From Spongilla lacustris (taxonomy: Eukaryota > Porifera > Demospongiae > Spongillida > Spongillidae): DNA of 64,000 bases. A program made the position numbers and the translations under genes. The stretch covers positions 1,115,104 through 1,179,103 of the forward strand of contig OX442434.1 in NCBI GenBank assembly GCA_949361645.1. Reading direction: 5' to 3'. Below are positions 1 to 11,476 of the stretch, one piece after another (position 1 is the first letter of the stretch; every line of letters begins with the position of its first letter). A model generated the notes under the pieces. That model ran no database searches. It worked only from the letters and a program-made list of their open reading frames with translations, and had not been told where the DNA came from.

Positions 1-4
1 CACA

Positions 5-142
5 CCTCCCTCCTCCCCAGGAGAACATCAGTCCACTACTCAAGTGGTGACCTCCCTCCTCCCCAGGAGAACATCAGCCCACTACTCAAGTGGTGACCTC
101 CCTCCTCCCCAGGAGAAAATCAGCCCACTACTCAAGTGGTGA
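5..142. repeat. 46-bp tandem repeat, three copies
   Basis: Three near-identical 46-bp units start at 5, 51 and 97, each with CCTCCCTCCTCCCCAGGAG followed by an ACTACTCAAGTGGTGA end. It probably lies in the intron of the acetyl-CoA carboxylase gene that runs off the left edge. A second array of 11-12-bp CATAAAGACCTC-like units occupies about 178-343, and short GTGATTGGTCAGATA repeats occupy about 780-893. I see no exon in 1-1121. Confidence 0.85.
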
Positions 143-1015
143 CGTGGAAAACACATCAATGAAAGCAGCCTTGTGAAGATTACCTCATAAAGACTCATAA
201 AGACCTCCATAAAGACCTCATAAAGACCTCCATAAGGACCTCATAAAGACTCATAAACACCTCCATAAAGACTCATAAAGACCTCCATAAAGACCTCATA
301 AAGACCTCCATAAAGACCTCATAAAGACCTCCATAAAGACCTCCCACTATACATATGCCTAATTGTGGTGGACGCACCATGGGCCAAACCCATGACTTCA
401 ATGCTTCAGATCCAGCCTTCTAGCTACAGTCTGTGCTGTGTACTGTATATGAATCATGGGTGGTGGGGGTGGGGGGGGGGATGCCAAGGGGCAGCACTGC
501 AAGCACGCACAAATTTTGAGTGTATTCACCTCGCCTAAGGCAATCCATAATAATCACTACCACAGAATCAGATATATGGAGGTAAGAACGCGCAATGATT
601 ATAATTACCATCTAACCCTTTGGCCAACTGACCCCTGGATCCATTTGACCCCCCTCCTTCACAAGGCTGTTACAGTGATGTGCTACGCAGACATGTTTCT
701 TTGTGTTGGCATTGTGACAGTCCTATTGTGAGCAGGCATTTGAAGCATTAATTGAGACTTTGTGATGGTAGTGTGATGGTAGTGTCATACTGTGATTGGT
801 CAGAAATTGTGTTCAGTGATTGGTCAGATATGGTGTGATGTGATTGGTCAGATATTGGTCAGATATTGGTGTGATGTGATTGGTCAGATATGTGTTGTGT
901 GACAGTATTGTGTCTAGTAGCACCAAACTATGCCCAAAACATAGCCACATAGCCCATACTGAACAAAAAAATGGTGCAGCAATATACATTTGAAGATTTA
1001 ACAAACACCACACAC

Positions 1016-1047
1016 ACATACACACACACACACACACGCACGCACGC

Positions 1048-1108
<61 letters not shown>
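1016..1108. repeat. (CA)n microsatellite in ACC intron 14
   Basis: Mostly perfect CA dinucleotide tract with a few CG interruptions near its left end. It begins about 14 bp past the exon 14 donor. Confidence 0.95.
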
Positions 1109-1110
<2 letters not shown>

Positions 1111-1121
1111 GGGCACCATAC

Positions 1122-2283
1122 CTTCGAACCAGCTCCATGATGTCGCTGGTGTTCATAAAAAACTGATCATTTTCGCTTCTCTTCTGAATGGAAGCGCCAT
1201 GCTTGTTGATGATATTGGTGATCTGTTGGCTAGGGAACTGGCAGAGTACTGATGTCAGGTTCTGGGAATAGTGGTTCAGGGTGCAGTGTATAGCCTCCTC
1301 AAGGCTGGTGGGTATGCGCCCCGATGCGGCCGAGAGTATCTCCTGCATCTCCAGGAGGGGAAGGTGGGGGTCCTTGATGGAGTGGAGAAGGTCAGAGATG
1401 TTCTTGTTGAGGTACTCTGTGAAGAACGGCTCCTCCATGATGGAGAAGCCGGCCATTATGCACTGCAAGGCTTCCAGAGACGCTTGAAACACCTAACAGT
1501 GAAGGAGTGGAGTGAGGAGGAAGAAAGCGAGGTACAGGTGTGGGAAGAAAAGGCAAGATGGAGAGGTAGGGGGAAGCAGGTTGAGGATATGGGGGGTAGG
1601 GAGGGGGGGGAAGCAGGTTGAGGATATGGGGGGGGTAGGGAAGGGGGGGGAAGCAGGTTGAGGATATGGGGGGTAGGGAGGGGGGGGAAGCAGGTTGAGG
1701 ATATGGGGGGGGTAGGGAAGGGGGGGGAAGCAGGTTGAGGATATGGGGGGTAGGGAGGGGGGGGAAGCAGGTTGAGGATATGGGGGGGGTAGGGAAGGGG
1801 GGGGGAAGCAGGTTGAGGATATGGGGGGGTAGGGAAGGGGGGGGAAGCAGGTTGAGGATATGGGGGGGTAGGGAAGGGGGGGGAAGCAGGTTGAGGATAT
1901 GGGGGGTAGGGAAGGGGGGGAAGCAGGTTGAGGATATGGGGGGTAGGGAAGGGGGGGGGGAAGCAGGTTGAGGACATAAGGGGGGGGGGGGGGGGTAGGG
2001 AAGCCGAAGGCATGACTTACTTGGTGTATCTTCTCCCCTCGTGACTTGGGTTGTTTGTTTGAAGGAAGAAGTCCAGTGAAGCGCTCAGCTTGCCTGACCT
2101 TGGTGGGATCGTCCAAATCTAAAAGTGCGACCATCGTTCCAGAGTGCAATATGGCGCCTGGCTGCTTTACATAGTGCAGGCTGGCAAATAGGGACACCAT
2201 TCATGAGCACACACCAGGGCTGTGTTGTTTATATTAGCATACAATTGTTATTGTGGCTCATTACTAAATGTGCACATGTGTGC

Positions 2284-2321
<38 letters not shown>

Positions 2322-3561
2322 GTGTGCGTGCGTGTGTGCGTGTGTGTGTGTGTGTGTGGTGTAAGTAGCAGCAAGCTTCTTACATTCCACTTTCCACAGT
2401 CATCAAGTTTGTAACCATTTTCATAACTTCTATCTCCGCATAGGACTGTCCAGCATTCACGTGTTCTCCGTCATCCACTGTGTACTTGAGAAGCTTCCCA
2501 GGTGATGAGGATCGCAACACACGAGGGTCGTTCTCCTTGTCAAACACGCAGGTCTTGCCTCCAATCACAACACAGTACTTTTCCACCTCCTCCTTCATGT
2601 AGGTCACGTGACTGGCCCCGCCCACCGAGAGCAAGAGGGAGCAGTCGGTCATGCGGTGGGCCTCTATCTCCACCATGCTGCCGTTCATCACCAAGGCGTA
2701 CACTGATGGCTGCACTCTGGACACCTTCAGGAGTAGGTTGAGCTTCAGGTGACAAAAATACGCTCTATTCTCCATGGAAACAAGCCCACCTTGAGGGAGT
2801 ACTTTGTCCCTGAGTAGATGAGCTCCACATCCACAATATTGGACAGCATCTCTGCGTTCATCACCTGGCCTCTAGGAGGAGAGAGAAGGAGGGAGGAAGA
2901 GGGGAGATGGGAGGAGCGGGAGGGATGAGGGAGGAGAGGGAGTAGTGAGGGAGGAAAAGGAGAGGGGAACAAAAGGTGGAGATTGATAAGGAAGGTAGAG
3001 GGGGGGAGTGAAAGGAAGACAAAATTTTTCTTAAGAGTGATAGCAGTATTCAACCCTCTCACTTCTCCAGCAGCACCTGGTAGTCAGCAAATCGTTTTCT
3101 GAATGCTTCCTCAGCAATGCACATGGAACCACACACCACCCCAAGCATTGGCTCTGGACGTTCGGCCTACAAATGCATGAGCATGTGCTTCAAGCCCAAA
3201 CCAACACCAGTATTGCCCTCCCAGCCTGGCTAACCATAATCTTCTCAGCAATGAGCTGATCCAGCCATGCAGTGTCAATGTGGTTGCTAAGGAAACGCTC
3301 TGTCTGCAGAAGGGTCACAAGGTACTCCACAGTGGTCCTGAAGTCCCCACGAATGCAAAGCTCCTTCAAGGCAACCACCATATTCCTGCAGACAACATAG
3401 GTAAGACACGCACACACATAACACACATACATATGCACATAACACACATACACACACAACAAACATATATAACACAACACACATACACACGCAACAAAAA
3501 TACACAACACACATACACACGCAACACAAATACACAACACACAACACACACATACACACCA

Positions 3562-3615
<54 letters not shown>

Positions 3616-6564
3616 TCGTGCTATCTCTCTCGACTCCCCCCAGGCAAAGCAGTGACCAAACTGTGAGTCAGCATACTCGTGCAGTCCCCCGCTAGCTGAC
3701 ACACTGAAGTACCCCCACACATTCTTGCTGCTCCGAAAGTTTAGCTCCTGAACAGTGCCACTCCCTGGACGAAACCCCTAAAGTGGATGTGGTTAGGTTG
3801 CACCCCCTCCTAGGGACCGTTACCTCATCAGGATTCTCAGCAGTGATGCGACAGGCGATCACATGACCATGAGGAGTTGGGGCGGGGTCAGGCCTAAGAA
3901 GAGTACAGGGGGTGTGGCACAGGATGGAGTGGGGGGGGGGGGGGGTGCTAGTTGGGCGTAGCCTGACTTTGCATATTGGTGGAAGGTCAGGTTGCTAGCC
4001 TATACCAAGATTTGTAGCCAACTGATAGTGAGTGTGCTATTATCACCTCATCAGAATGACCACAACAGGTACACATCCTGGCAACATGACCTTCCACCAA
4101 TATATGAAGTGGAGTGGGGGTGTGGCACAGGTGTGGCACAGGTGTAGCACAGATGGAGTGGGGGTGTGGCACAGATGGAGTGGGGGTGTGGCACAGATGG
4201 AGTGGGTGTGTGGCACAGATGGAGTTGGGGTGTGGCAAAGGTGTGGCACACAATGGAGTGGGGGTGTGGCACAGGTGTGGCACACAATGGAGTGGGGGTG
4301 TGGCACAGGTGTGGCACACAATGGAGTGGGGGTGTGGCACAGGTGTGGCACACAATGGAGTGGGTGTGTGGCACACAATGGAGTGGGGGTGTGGCAAAGG
4401 TGTGGCACAGATGGAGTGGCTCACAATTCAAAATTAATGGGGGAGGAGCCCCAGGGGTCCTTCTTGTAAAGCAAGCGTATGTCCTTGATGCGGTGCAGAG
4501 GTAGCCCCATGGCCACTTGGAGTTGGAGGGCAGGAAGGTTGACATCAGACACCATCTCAGTGCAAGGGTGTTCCACCTAGCAAACACATGGTAATGGGGA
4601 CCAGGGTTAGAGCCAAGGGAATTAAAGCTTGCCTGGAGACGAGGATTGAGCTCTAAGAAATGGAAGCTTTCATCGTTCTGGTACAAGTATTCAACGGTAC
4701 CAGCACTGACATAGCCCACCATCTTGGCCAGTCTCACTGCAGCCTAAGGAGGGGGGGGGAGGGGAGGAGGAGGAGGAGGAGGGGAGGAGGAGGAGGAGGA
4801 GGGAGGAGGAGGGGAGGAGGAGGAGGAGGGGAGGAGGAGGAGGAGGAGGGAGGAGGGGAGGAGGGGAGGAGGAGGAGGGAGGAGGAGGAGGGGAGGAGGA
4901 GGAGGAGGGAGGAGGGGAGGAGGGGAGGAGGGGAGGAGGAGGAGGGAAGGAGGAGGAGGGGAGGAGGAGGAGGGAAGGAGGAGGAGGGGAGGAGGAGGAG
5001 GAGGAGGAGGAGGAGGAGGGAAGGAGGGACAGGGGAGGAGGGAAGGAGGGACAGGGGAGGAGGAGCAGGGGGTGAATAAATCAAACAGGCACCTATAATC
5101 TTTTCTTCATGCACCTTCTCCATCTCTGCAAACACTTCTGGCCTGGCTACGGTTGCTGGAGCCTCCTCAATGATCTTCTGATGCCTCCTCTGTACAGAGC
5201 AGTCACGACCAAATAAGGAAATAGCATTCCCATACTCATCCGCCAACACTTGCACCTCAAGGTGCCGGGCACTGGGGGAGGGGTTGGGGGGGGGGGGGGG
5301 GGGCAGGGTGGAGGAGAGGTGAGGGGAAATGGAAGTGTGGGAGAAGGGCATAAGGGCAGAGGTGTGAAGGCAGGAGGGGTGTGAAGGCGTGAGAGTAGAG
5401 GTATGATTTAATTATCAACATCAATACCATTTGTATAATATTATTATGCTAACTTTTTAGCAAGCTTCATAACAAACACGGGTGACCCGGGAACCTCTGC
5501 CTGCACTTGGCAATAGAGGGAAGGAAACTCCTCTGCGGTTCTGGCCTTCCTTATGCCCTTGCCCCCGCCCCCCTCCGAGGCCTTAATCATCACTGGATAG
5601 CCAATCCGCTCTGCGACCTGGAGACCATGCTGGATGTCTGAAACACAACCCTTCTTGTAGGTCTCATCTTTGATCACAACTGGTCGACACTTTTTGGGAT
5701 CGTACTCGGACACAAGGCCTTGAATAGGGCAAGAGTTGTATCGTCATAACCGCATCCTTACAACCTAAACCATGCCCCGCCCCCTCACACACGTGCCACT
5801 TACCCGATCCGCTCCACGGTAGGGTAGGAACGTTAGCGGTCTGGGCGACAATAGATGAGGCGATCTTATCTCCCAGGGCCCACATAGCGTGCGCGGGAGG
5901 TCCCAAGAAAGCGATGCCGTTCTTCGCAAGCAGTTCAGGGAGCTTAGGTTTCTCGGAGGCGTGCCCCCATCCAGCCCAAACGGCCTGCACGGGGATGCGC
6001 TTGGCGATGTCGAGAATAAGGTCCACGTTGGCGTAATTGTGGTTGTTCGAGCCTCCCGGGACGGGAATGTAGTTATCCGCCAGCCTAATGTATTCGGCAT
6101 TGGCCTGGGTGAAGGGATCAAGGTTATCTTTCCCTAATTTTTTATTTTTTATTTTTAAATGATTGTGGCTCAATTAATTTATTTTAAACTGGAAGCAGCA
6201 TGACTGCATGCAGGGGGTGGAGGGAGGTGAGGGTCGTTACCTTCATGTCCTCGGGCGTCACCATGGCGTGAAACTTGATGACCTGGTCGCTGCCAAAGAT
6301 TTCGTACGACCACCGGCGCACCGAGCGTATGAACTTCACGGCACCAATGCCGTTATTGGCCACCAGAATTTTTTCGATTGCTCGCTTTCCGCCGAACGTC
6401 TGCACGAACTCGGCTGGCGACGCAACCTGCGACGCGGAGGAGCTAGTTCTCGAGGTGCACTGCACGCTCTCATGGTTCGTGTTATGGCTCACCGTCCATT
6501 CCTTCATGCCTTGATCGTCCAGCCTTGTACCTGACAGCGTACGGGAATGCTTTTTCTCTGCCAT
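1122..6564 (-). CDS. ACACA: Acetyl-CoA carboxylase, N-terminal part (partial gene)
   Basis: Biotin-dependent enzyme that carboxylates acetyl-CoA to malonyl-CoA, the committed step of fatty-acid synthesis. Fourteen exons on the minus strand keep phase throughout: 6564-6241, 6104-5804, 5718-5454, 5271-5115, 4743-4633, 4576-4425, 3893-3824, 3777-3614, 3385-3235, 3166-3063, 2871-2790, 2724-2384, 2180-2021, 1492-1122, giving about 917 residues. The biotin carboxylase domain comes first: [16 protein letters not shown], glycine-rich [21 protein letters not shown]. The biotinyl motif EVMKM follows, with the lysine at about residue 729 (codon 2421-2419). The last exon reads LCQFPSQQ and [14 protein letters not shown], typical of the central domain. 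Start is the ATG at 6564; the only upstream in-frame start-like codon is GTG. The carboxyltransferase half lies off the left edge. Intron 5 is GC-AG. The single locus cannot tell ACC1 from ACC2. Confidence 0.95.
1566..2000. repeat. G-rich minisatellite in ACC intron 13
   Basis: About eleven units of 35-40 bp, each with GAAGCAGGTTGAGGATATGG followed by runs of 6-17 G and a GGTAGGGA spacer. The G runs lie on the plus strand, so the ACC pre-mRNA carries the C-rich complement. Variation is mainly in G-run length. Confidence 0.9.
2279..2359. repeat. (TG)n microsatellite in ACC intron 12
   Basis: TG dinucleotides with scattered CG steps, ending about 24 bp from the exon 12 donor at 2383. Confidence 0.9.
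3404..3613. repeat. CA-rich tract in ACC intron 8
   Basis: Degenerate ACACACAT/ACACAACAC units pass into a perfect (CA)n. Read on the gene strand, the GT tract starts directly at the exon 8 splice donor (AAG|GTGTGTG), so the donor is part of the repeat. Confidence 0.9.
4105..4420. repeat. Minisatellite in ACC intron 6
   Basis: Units of about 23-34 bp built from GGAGTGGGGGTGTGGCACA with GGTGTGGCACA inserts, roughly 11 copies. The array ends only about 5 bp from the exon 6 donor at 4424. Confidence 0.9.
4747..5073. repeat. (GGA)n-type purine tract in ACC intron 4
   Basis: About 325 bp of almost pure GGA/GGGA triplets on the plus strand, with only two ACA interruptions near the right end. The gene strand is a long pyrimidine tract that runs into the acceptor of exon 5 (TTAG at 4747-4744). 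Confidence 0.95.
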
Positions 6565-6831
6565 ATGCACAACCACACCCACGCAGTACCTTTACCGGTG
6601 GAAAAACAAAAACAAAGGAAAGGTGCTAATTTTACCACGCGAGCCACATACCTGCGAGATAGCTAGCAAATTTATGCAATTAGAACGTTTGCTCTAATTA
6701 CTCGCAATAAATAACCCAGTGTGAAAAAGTTTTTGAAAAAAAAAATTGCGCCTTTTCGTTCTATTTGAGTGTGTTTCTAAAATATTGAAACGAGCCTCGT
6801 GTCTTTGTTTCAAAAAGGCCTTTCAGTGACT
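6565..6831. promoter_or_regulatory. Shared upstream region of ACC (-) and CELF (+)
   Basis: The two genes start head to head with 267 bp between their ATGs. I see no clear TATA box. The interval is AT-rich near 6660-6790. A bidirectional promoter is inferred from geometry only. Confidence 0.5.
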
Positions 6832-8821
6832 ATGGACACCAGTTTGTCGCCGAGTATGGGAATGCACACGGGATTGTCACAACCACGAGATCCCGACGCG
6901 ATTAAGCTATTTGTGGGGCAGATACCTAAAGGGTGGAACGAATCCGAGGTGCGAGAGATTCTACAAGCTTTTGGGCCCATCCACGAACTCACTATCCTCA
7001 GAGACAGAGTTACAGGGATGCACAAAGGTGAGACATGGGTCGACGCTACACGCGTCTAAGGGAAATTTCATGATAGGTTGTGCCTTCGTGACATTTTGTG
7101 AGAGGCAAGCAGCTGTCGACGCCCAACAGGCGCTGCACGAAAAAAAAACTTTACCGGGGGTAAGGAACCTTATCCCTTGTAAAATTAAGGACCGTAATCA
7201 TTCACTCACTTCCCTACACCTCTAGATGCACCACCCTATGCAAGTCAAACCTGCGACGAATGAACACAAGAACAACACGCCTGCTGGTAAGTAACGATTG
7301 AACAGAAAGATAACCCTGGATTGCGCCAAAGCTTGCGTTTATTCTGCACCAGCCGAAAGGCGCCTATTTGTTGGGATGCTGTCTAAAGAACTAACCGAAG
7401 ATGACGTGAAAATTGTGTTTTCTCCGTACGGGGTGGTAGAGGACGTGTCAATTCTTAGGAACGCGGATGGGACAAGCAAAGGCAAGTTAGCCGTAAATTT
7501 ACGGTCGACGGGAAATGTCTGGTATTGACTTGTCTTTCCCACTTATTAGGAGCAGCTTTTGTACGGATGTCTACCAAGTCTGAAGCGCTTCAATCGATCA
7601 CGGCGCTACACCAAAGTCAAACGATGCACGTAAGCGTGTGTACTGCAGTTTTTATTGTCAGGCATAACTTCCTTGACCGTGGCCATAATCAGGGCTGCTC
7701 CGCTCCGCTGGTGGTGAAGATAGCCGATACAGACAAAGAGAAGATGGCCAAGAGGCAGATGCAGGCAGTGGTTAACCTTGGTGCTGGAATCAACACTTTG
7801 GGCCTGAATGCAGCCTTTGGTCTGGGGACCTTGGGAGCTGCGGCCTATTACCAGCAGCTGCTCCAGCTGCAGTCTGGAGTTGCCACGGCCAACAACTCTT
7901 TTGGTCTGGGGACTGGCCTCGGCAATAGTGAGCCTTCAGATGCCCTGGGGCTTGACTGTGACCCGCCTTGCTCCTTAGACTTGGCTCTGACAGCCCTAAC
8001 CCAGGGCTCCACCACAGGAGCAACAGCCTACACACCAACACGAACTACCGGTGAGGGAGTTTTGTGTTGCAAAAAAAAACAACATTTTTAAGGTGTTCTA
8101 TAACCTATGTGCTATTGACCTATTCGTTATATGACTGTACACTTAAACAGTTTGTTAAAATGTGTGCTCTGCCTGTATTACGTTACTGTTTCAGGGCTGG
8201 GTAATCTCGGGTCTGCAGCTCTTGGCGCGGCCGCAGCTTCAGCGATGACCAACCACAAGGGCCTGGGCAACGACACCATCATGCAGGCCTACATGCAGCA
8301 GCTGTACCCTGGGGCCTCGGAGAGCCACCCCTCATCCCGCCTCCTGAACCCCACGTCCGCCTTCGCCCATGCTACGTCTGGTCAGCTGATGCAGGCTTCG
8401 GCTGTGGGTGTAGGTGCTAGCTCCCCTTACCTCCAGCTTAAGCAGAAGGAAGGTGGGTGGTGTTACATCATTTGGTCCATACCAGCTGCAATTTCCTTTG
8501 TTTTCTCTTGTCCTCCTCCTCCCCCCCCCAGCACAATCACCCTGTACAGGACCAGAGGGCTCCAACCTATTCATTTACCATCTCCCAAACGATGTACAGG
8601 ATTCAGACCTCATACAAATGTTTGCTCCGTTTGGGTCAGTCATCAGCGCCAAGGTTTTCATCGACAAAGTCACCAACCTCAGCAAGTGTTTCGGTTTTGT
8701 CAGTTACGACAACCCTGTATCGGCACAGAATGCCATCCAGGCTATGAACGGGTTCCAGCTAGGTACCAAACGTCTCAAGGTCCAGTTGAAGCGGCCCAAA
8801 GATGCTAACAAGCCTTACTGA
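6832..8821 (+). CDS. CELF/Bruno-family RNA-binding protein, three RRMs
   Basis: Regulates alternative splicing, translation and mRNA stability in nucleus and cytoplasm in other animals. Eight exons in phase: 6832-7027, 7077-7159, 7226-7286, 7353-7481, 7550-7629, 7693-8050, 8195-8452, 8532-8821, encoding 484 residues. RRM1 has [14 protein letters not shown] and [10 protein letters not shown] followed by the CELF-typical [13 protein letters not shown]2 has [17 protein letters not shown], then [15 protein letters not shown] Gly/Ala/Leu-rich linker follows, then RRM3 with [16 protein letters not shown] and [13 protein letters not shown], ending in [10 protein letters not shown] as in vertebrate CELFs. 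Intron 4 is GC-AG (AAAG|GCAAGT), forced by frame. I cannot tell a CELF1/2-like from a CELF3-6-like orthologue; a pre-duplication gene is expected. Confidence 0.95.
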
Positions 8822-9237
8822 GCTTCTGAGTGAGTACCTGTCTGGCTTCCATTACTCTCTTTTTCCTGTTCTTTTGTTTTTGTTAACCAAACCACTATGT
8901 TTTTGTGTGTCATCTGTTTGTAATATTGTTATTTTATTTTCTGTTCGTCTAGAGTTGTGCAGTTGTCTGTTGGTTTTGTGAAGGACAGAGCCACTCGCAT
9001 GTCCTATGTTGTATACATGTGTACACTTATGATCCTGTGGTTGTATGTGCTTATGTGAAATCACATGCAATTTGTTGTTGGTGTTTTGTTGTTTTTTTTT
9101 TTTCATGGCTGTTTTGTTGTTGTTGGCTATGGCGTCTTTGTACGGCACGACCCGCGTGGTTGAAATGAACTCCCTAGAATGAATGGTTGGTGTGGTTAAG
9201 TCACTCATAAATTTACTCCACAACAAGAAATTGAACG
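8822..9237. other. Convergent 3' regions of CELF and TMEM135
   Basis: 416 bp between two convergent stop codons. The T-rich stretch 8860-9120 looks like 3' UTR. I see no further gene. Confidence 0.6.
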
Positions 9238-10542
9238 CTATTTGGAACCAAGTAAGAATTGTAACGTCTTGTGCACGAGAGGCGAAATTGAGTCTTTTTC
9301 CCGTTCGTATGCGCACATGATGATGGCCAAGGATAGGCACTGAAGCCACACTGAACCCCACGGAAGCTTGTGAATACCGGCGGTCTTCTTGATGCAGATC
9401 AACCTCCACACTGCGTATAGTACCTGCGGCAAGACGTAGTAGACGAGTTCAAGCTGGCGGGAAGGCCGTTCCAACAGCACGCTCAAACCAGCCGCCGCCC
9501 CTGCAACGGCGGGGATGAAGTGGGGAATTGGTGGACCTCGACCCCATGCATTTCTCAATACACATATTCCATACTTGGCAACTGTCCCGTTCACAGCAAA
9601 GAACACGGCTGACGTGAGAGTCTTTTTGAGAAACTGCTTCACGGAGCGGGCAGGAGTAGTGAGCAGCGAGACGGGGTTAAACAGTAGTAGAGACAAGCCG
9701 TATAAGGCCCCGTAGATCTTGCTGAAGAGCCACAAGCCGGCGACAAAGTCCTTCCAAGCGTAGGCACGACAAGATCCCTGGTGAAGGAGTGCGTTGCAGG
9801 GAATAAAGTCGGTGCACGGGCGACGCATGTACACTTCTAGCTTTTCCTCGTCATAATACATACTCCAGTGGACTATTGCGTTGTAATAGCCTCGAGGCAA
9901 GAGGTACGGATATCTGGTCACTGCGACCAACACAAGACTTTCGCAAGCCCCGAACACAATGGGCGTAAAATGAGGCACAGAAGGAAGGTAGCCCAGCTTA
10001 TGAAGTATGACGATCAAGGCGCCCAAAGCCCGGGCAATCATGTAAAGACTTAGAGTGCGCCTTCGAACGGGTTCGTCGACGCAGGAGCCAAGACCAGCGA
10101 GGAATCCGGCCAACAAATGATGCCATGTTTCCTAAGTACGATAGATGGGGGGCGAAGCTAAAATAACCCCCTATAGTGTGCAGGATGCAGGCTAACTGGT
10201 TTAGAATGCTTCTGCAGCAGAAGTTTCACGGTCTTGTATATGGTGGCACTAAGGGCGACTGAAGACGAAAATCTCACAACGTCACTATTCAACAGTCCTC
10301 GCAGAAACGGCACAGGCCTTTCGGTGTGAATGGGAAAATATAACCCCTAACTAGTAATCACCCATTGAAACGGCTAACCTTTTAAATAACCTTTGGCTAG
10401 TACAACCGGCCAAAGCATTTACACCTAAGTGAAGGCCAGCTGCTAACGCGAAGCTTTTCAAAGCTGTTGTCAGTATGGCCACGAGGTTTTCTTTTTCTGC
10501 TCTGCTATGGGAGACATCGAGTTCTTTTTGCGAGGTCATCAT
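9238..10542 (-). CDS. TMEM135: TMEM135-like multi-pass membrane protein
   Basis: TMEM135 is a peroxisomal/mitochondrial membrane protein linked to fat metabolism and mitochondrial dynamics. Three exons in phase: 10542-10379, 10317-10197, 10131-9238, giving 392 residues. The N-terminus reads MMTSQKELDVSHS, followed by hydrophobic ALKSFALAAGLHLGVNALAG. The large last exon has LLAGFLAGLGS, LSLYMIARALGALI, LWLFSKIYGALYGLSLLLF and KKTLTSAVFFAVNGTVAKYG, in line with the repeated Tim17-like segments of TMEM135. Human TMEM135 is 458 residues, so this copy is somewhat shorter. Two donors for exon 1 fit the phase (10379 or about 12 nt upstream). The start is 150 bp from the end of RPL36A on the same strand. 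Identity rests on remembered family features. Confidence 0.75.
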
Positions 10543-10691
10543 GCAGTACCGAAAGCGATCACATGACGCATACAACACGTGGGACGTACGTGTAACTGTA
10601 ACAACATTTATCCAAAAATGATCCACCGATGAGAAGAACACAAAAACCGCAACAAACCAAACCAAACCCTTATATCCATTCAAGTTTGGAA

Positions 10692-11352
10692 CTAAAAGGT
10701 GATGACTGCTCCCTATAGAAAGCACAAGCCTGATAATATCAATATTTGGAAGAGTGTAGCACAAACCTTGCGCTTCTTTTCTCCGCCCAACTCGAAGTGT
10801 TTTGTTCTCTTCAGAGGGAGCTGCTTCTTCTTCTTGCAATCAGTACATTCCATACGTAGTACGATCTTTTTCGTTGTTTTAGCCTGAAAATGCAAGTAAA
10901 ATAGTAAACTGAAATATTAGTAGTTGCACTAATAATGGTCGTGACAACGAATTTTTATTAAAGCGCATCGATGACGCTTATTGTACGAGTGTACTTCCAC
11001 ACATCGTCACTACCAAAGAAATACAAGTCTGAACTCGCCTTCTTCCTGAATATAGGCTTCGTCTGTCCACCGTAACCTCTCTGCTTGCGGTCATAACGCC
11101 TCTTTCCTAAGTTTGTTCAAAACATTCTTTTTGGCTGATACATACAACGCGAATATAGGGCCTACCTTGAGCAAACAACGACGCTTTTCCAGCTTTGTAC
11201 TGAGTTACCTTGAAAAGCGTGTGCTTCTTACACGTACCGCAGAACGTCTTCCTGGTCTTGGGAACGTTGACCTAACCGAAAGGAAATTTCGTGACAAACG
11301 TGCAGCCTCAGGCAAATTTCGATGGCAGCAATGGCGACCATGTGCTCACCAT
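10692..11352 (-). CDS. RPL36A: 60S ribosomal protein eL42 (L36a/L44)
   Basis: Component of the large cytosolic ribosomal subunit near the E site. Five exons: 11352-11350 (ATG only), 11271-11166, 11106-11039, 10883-10767, 10712-10692, giving 104 residues; human RPL36A has 106. It reads [56 protein letters not shown] and ends GAVITF where human has GQVIQF. The intron directly after the start codon matches the vertebrate gene arrangement. Intron 3 is GC-AG (AAG|GCGAGT), required by frame. The 5' region carries a pyrimidine run, CTCTTTCTTTC on the gene strand at about 11365-11378, fitting a 5'TOP element of translationally controlled mRNAs. Confidence 0.95.
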
Positions 11353-11476
11353 CTTTAGAGTACGGCGAAAGAAAGAGCAAAATTTTCCGTAAACTTACGT
11401 ACCTTTCGTGCCCGGTCTTTTTTTTAATAACTTTTTTTTTTAATTGTCGAACTGGTGTCACGTGACTGCTTCCAAG
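11353..11476. promoter_or_regulatory. Bidirectional promoter region, RPL36A/ATP5PB
   Basis: Only 124 bp separate the divergent start codons of a ribosomal protein gene and an ATP synthase subunit gene. It contains the TOP-like tract on the RPL36A side and homopolymer T runs in the middle. Confidence 0.55.

Noticed and set aside
4032..4737. Minus and plus frames rich in [11 protein letters not shown] or [10 protein letters not shown]
   Set aside because: Repeat-derived frames of the ACC intron 6 minisatellite. Only the [15 protein letters not shown] and LELNPRLQ part is exon 5.
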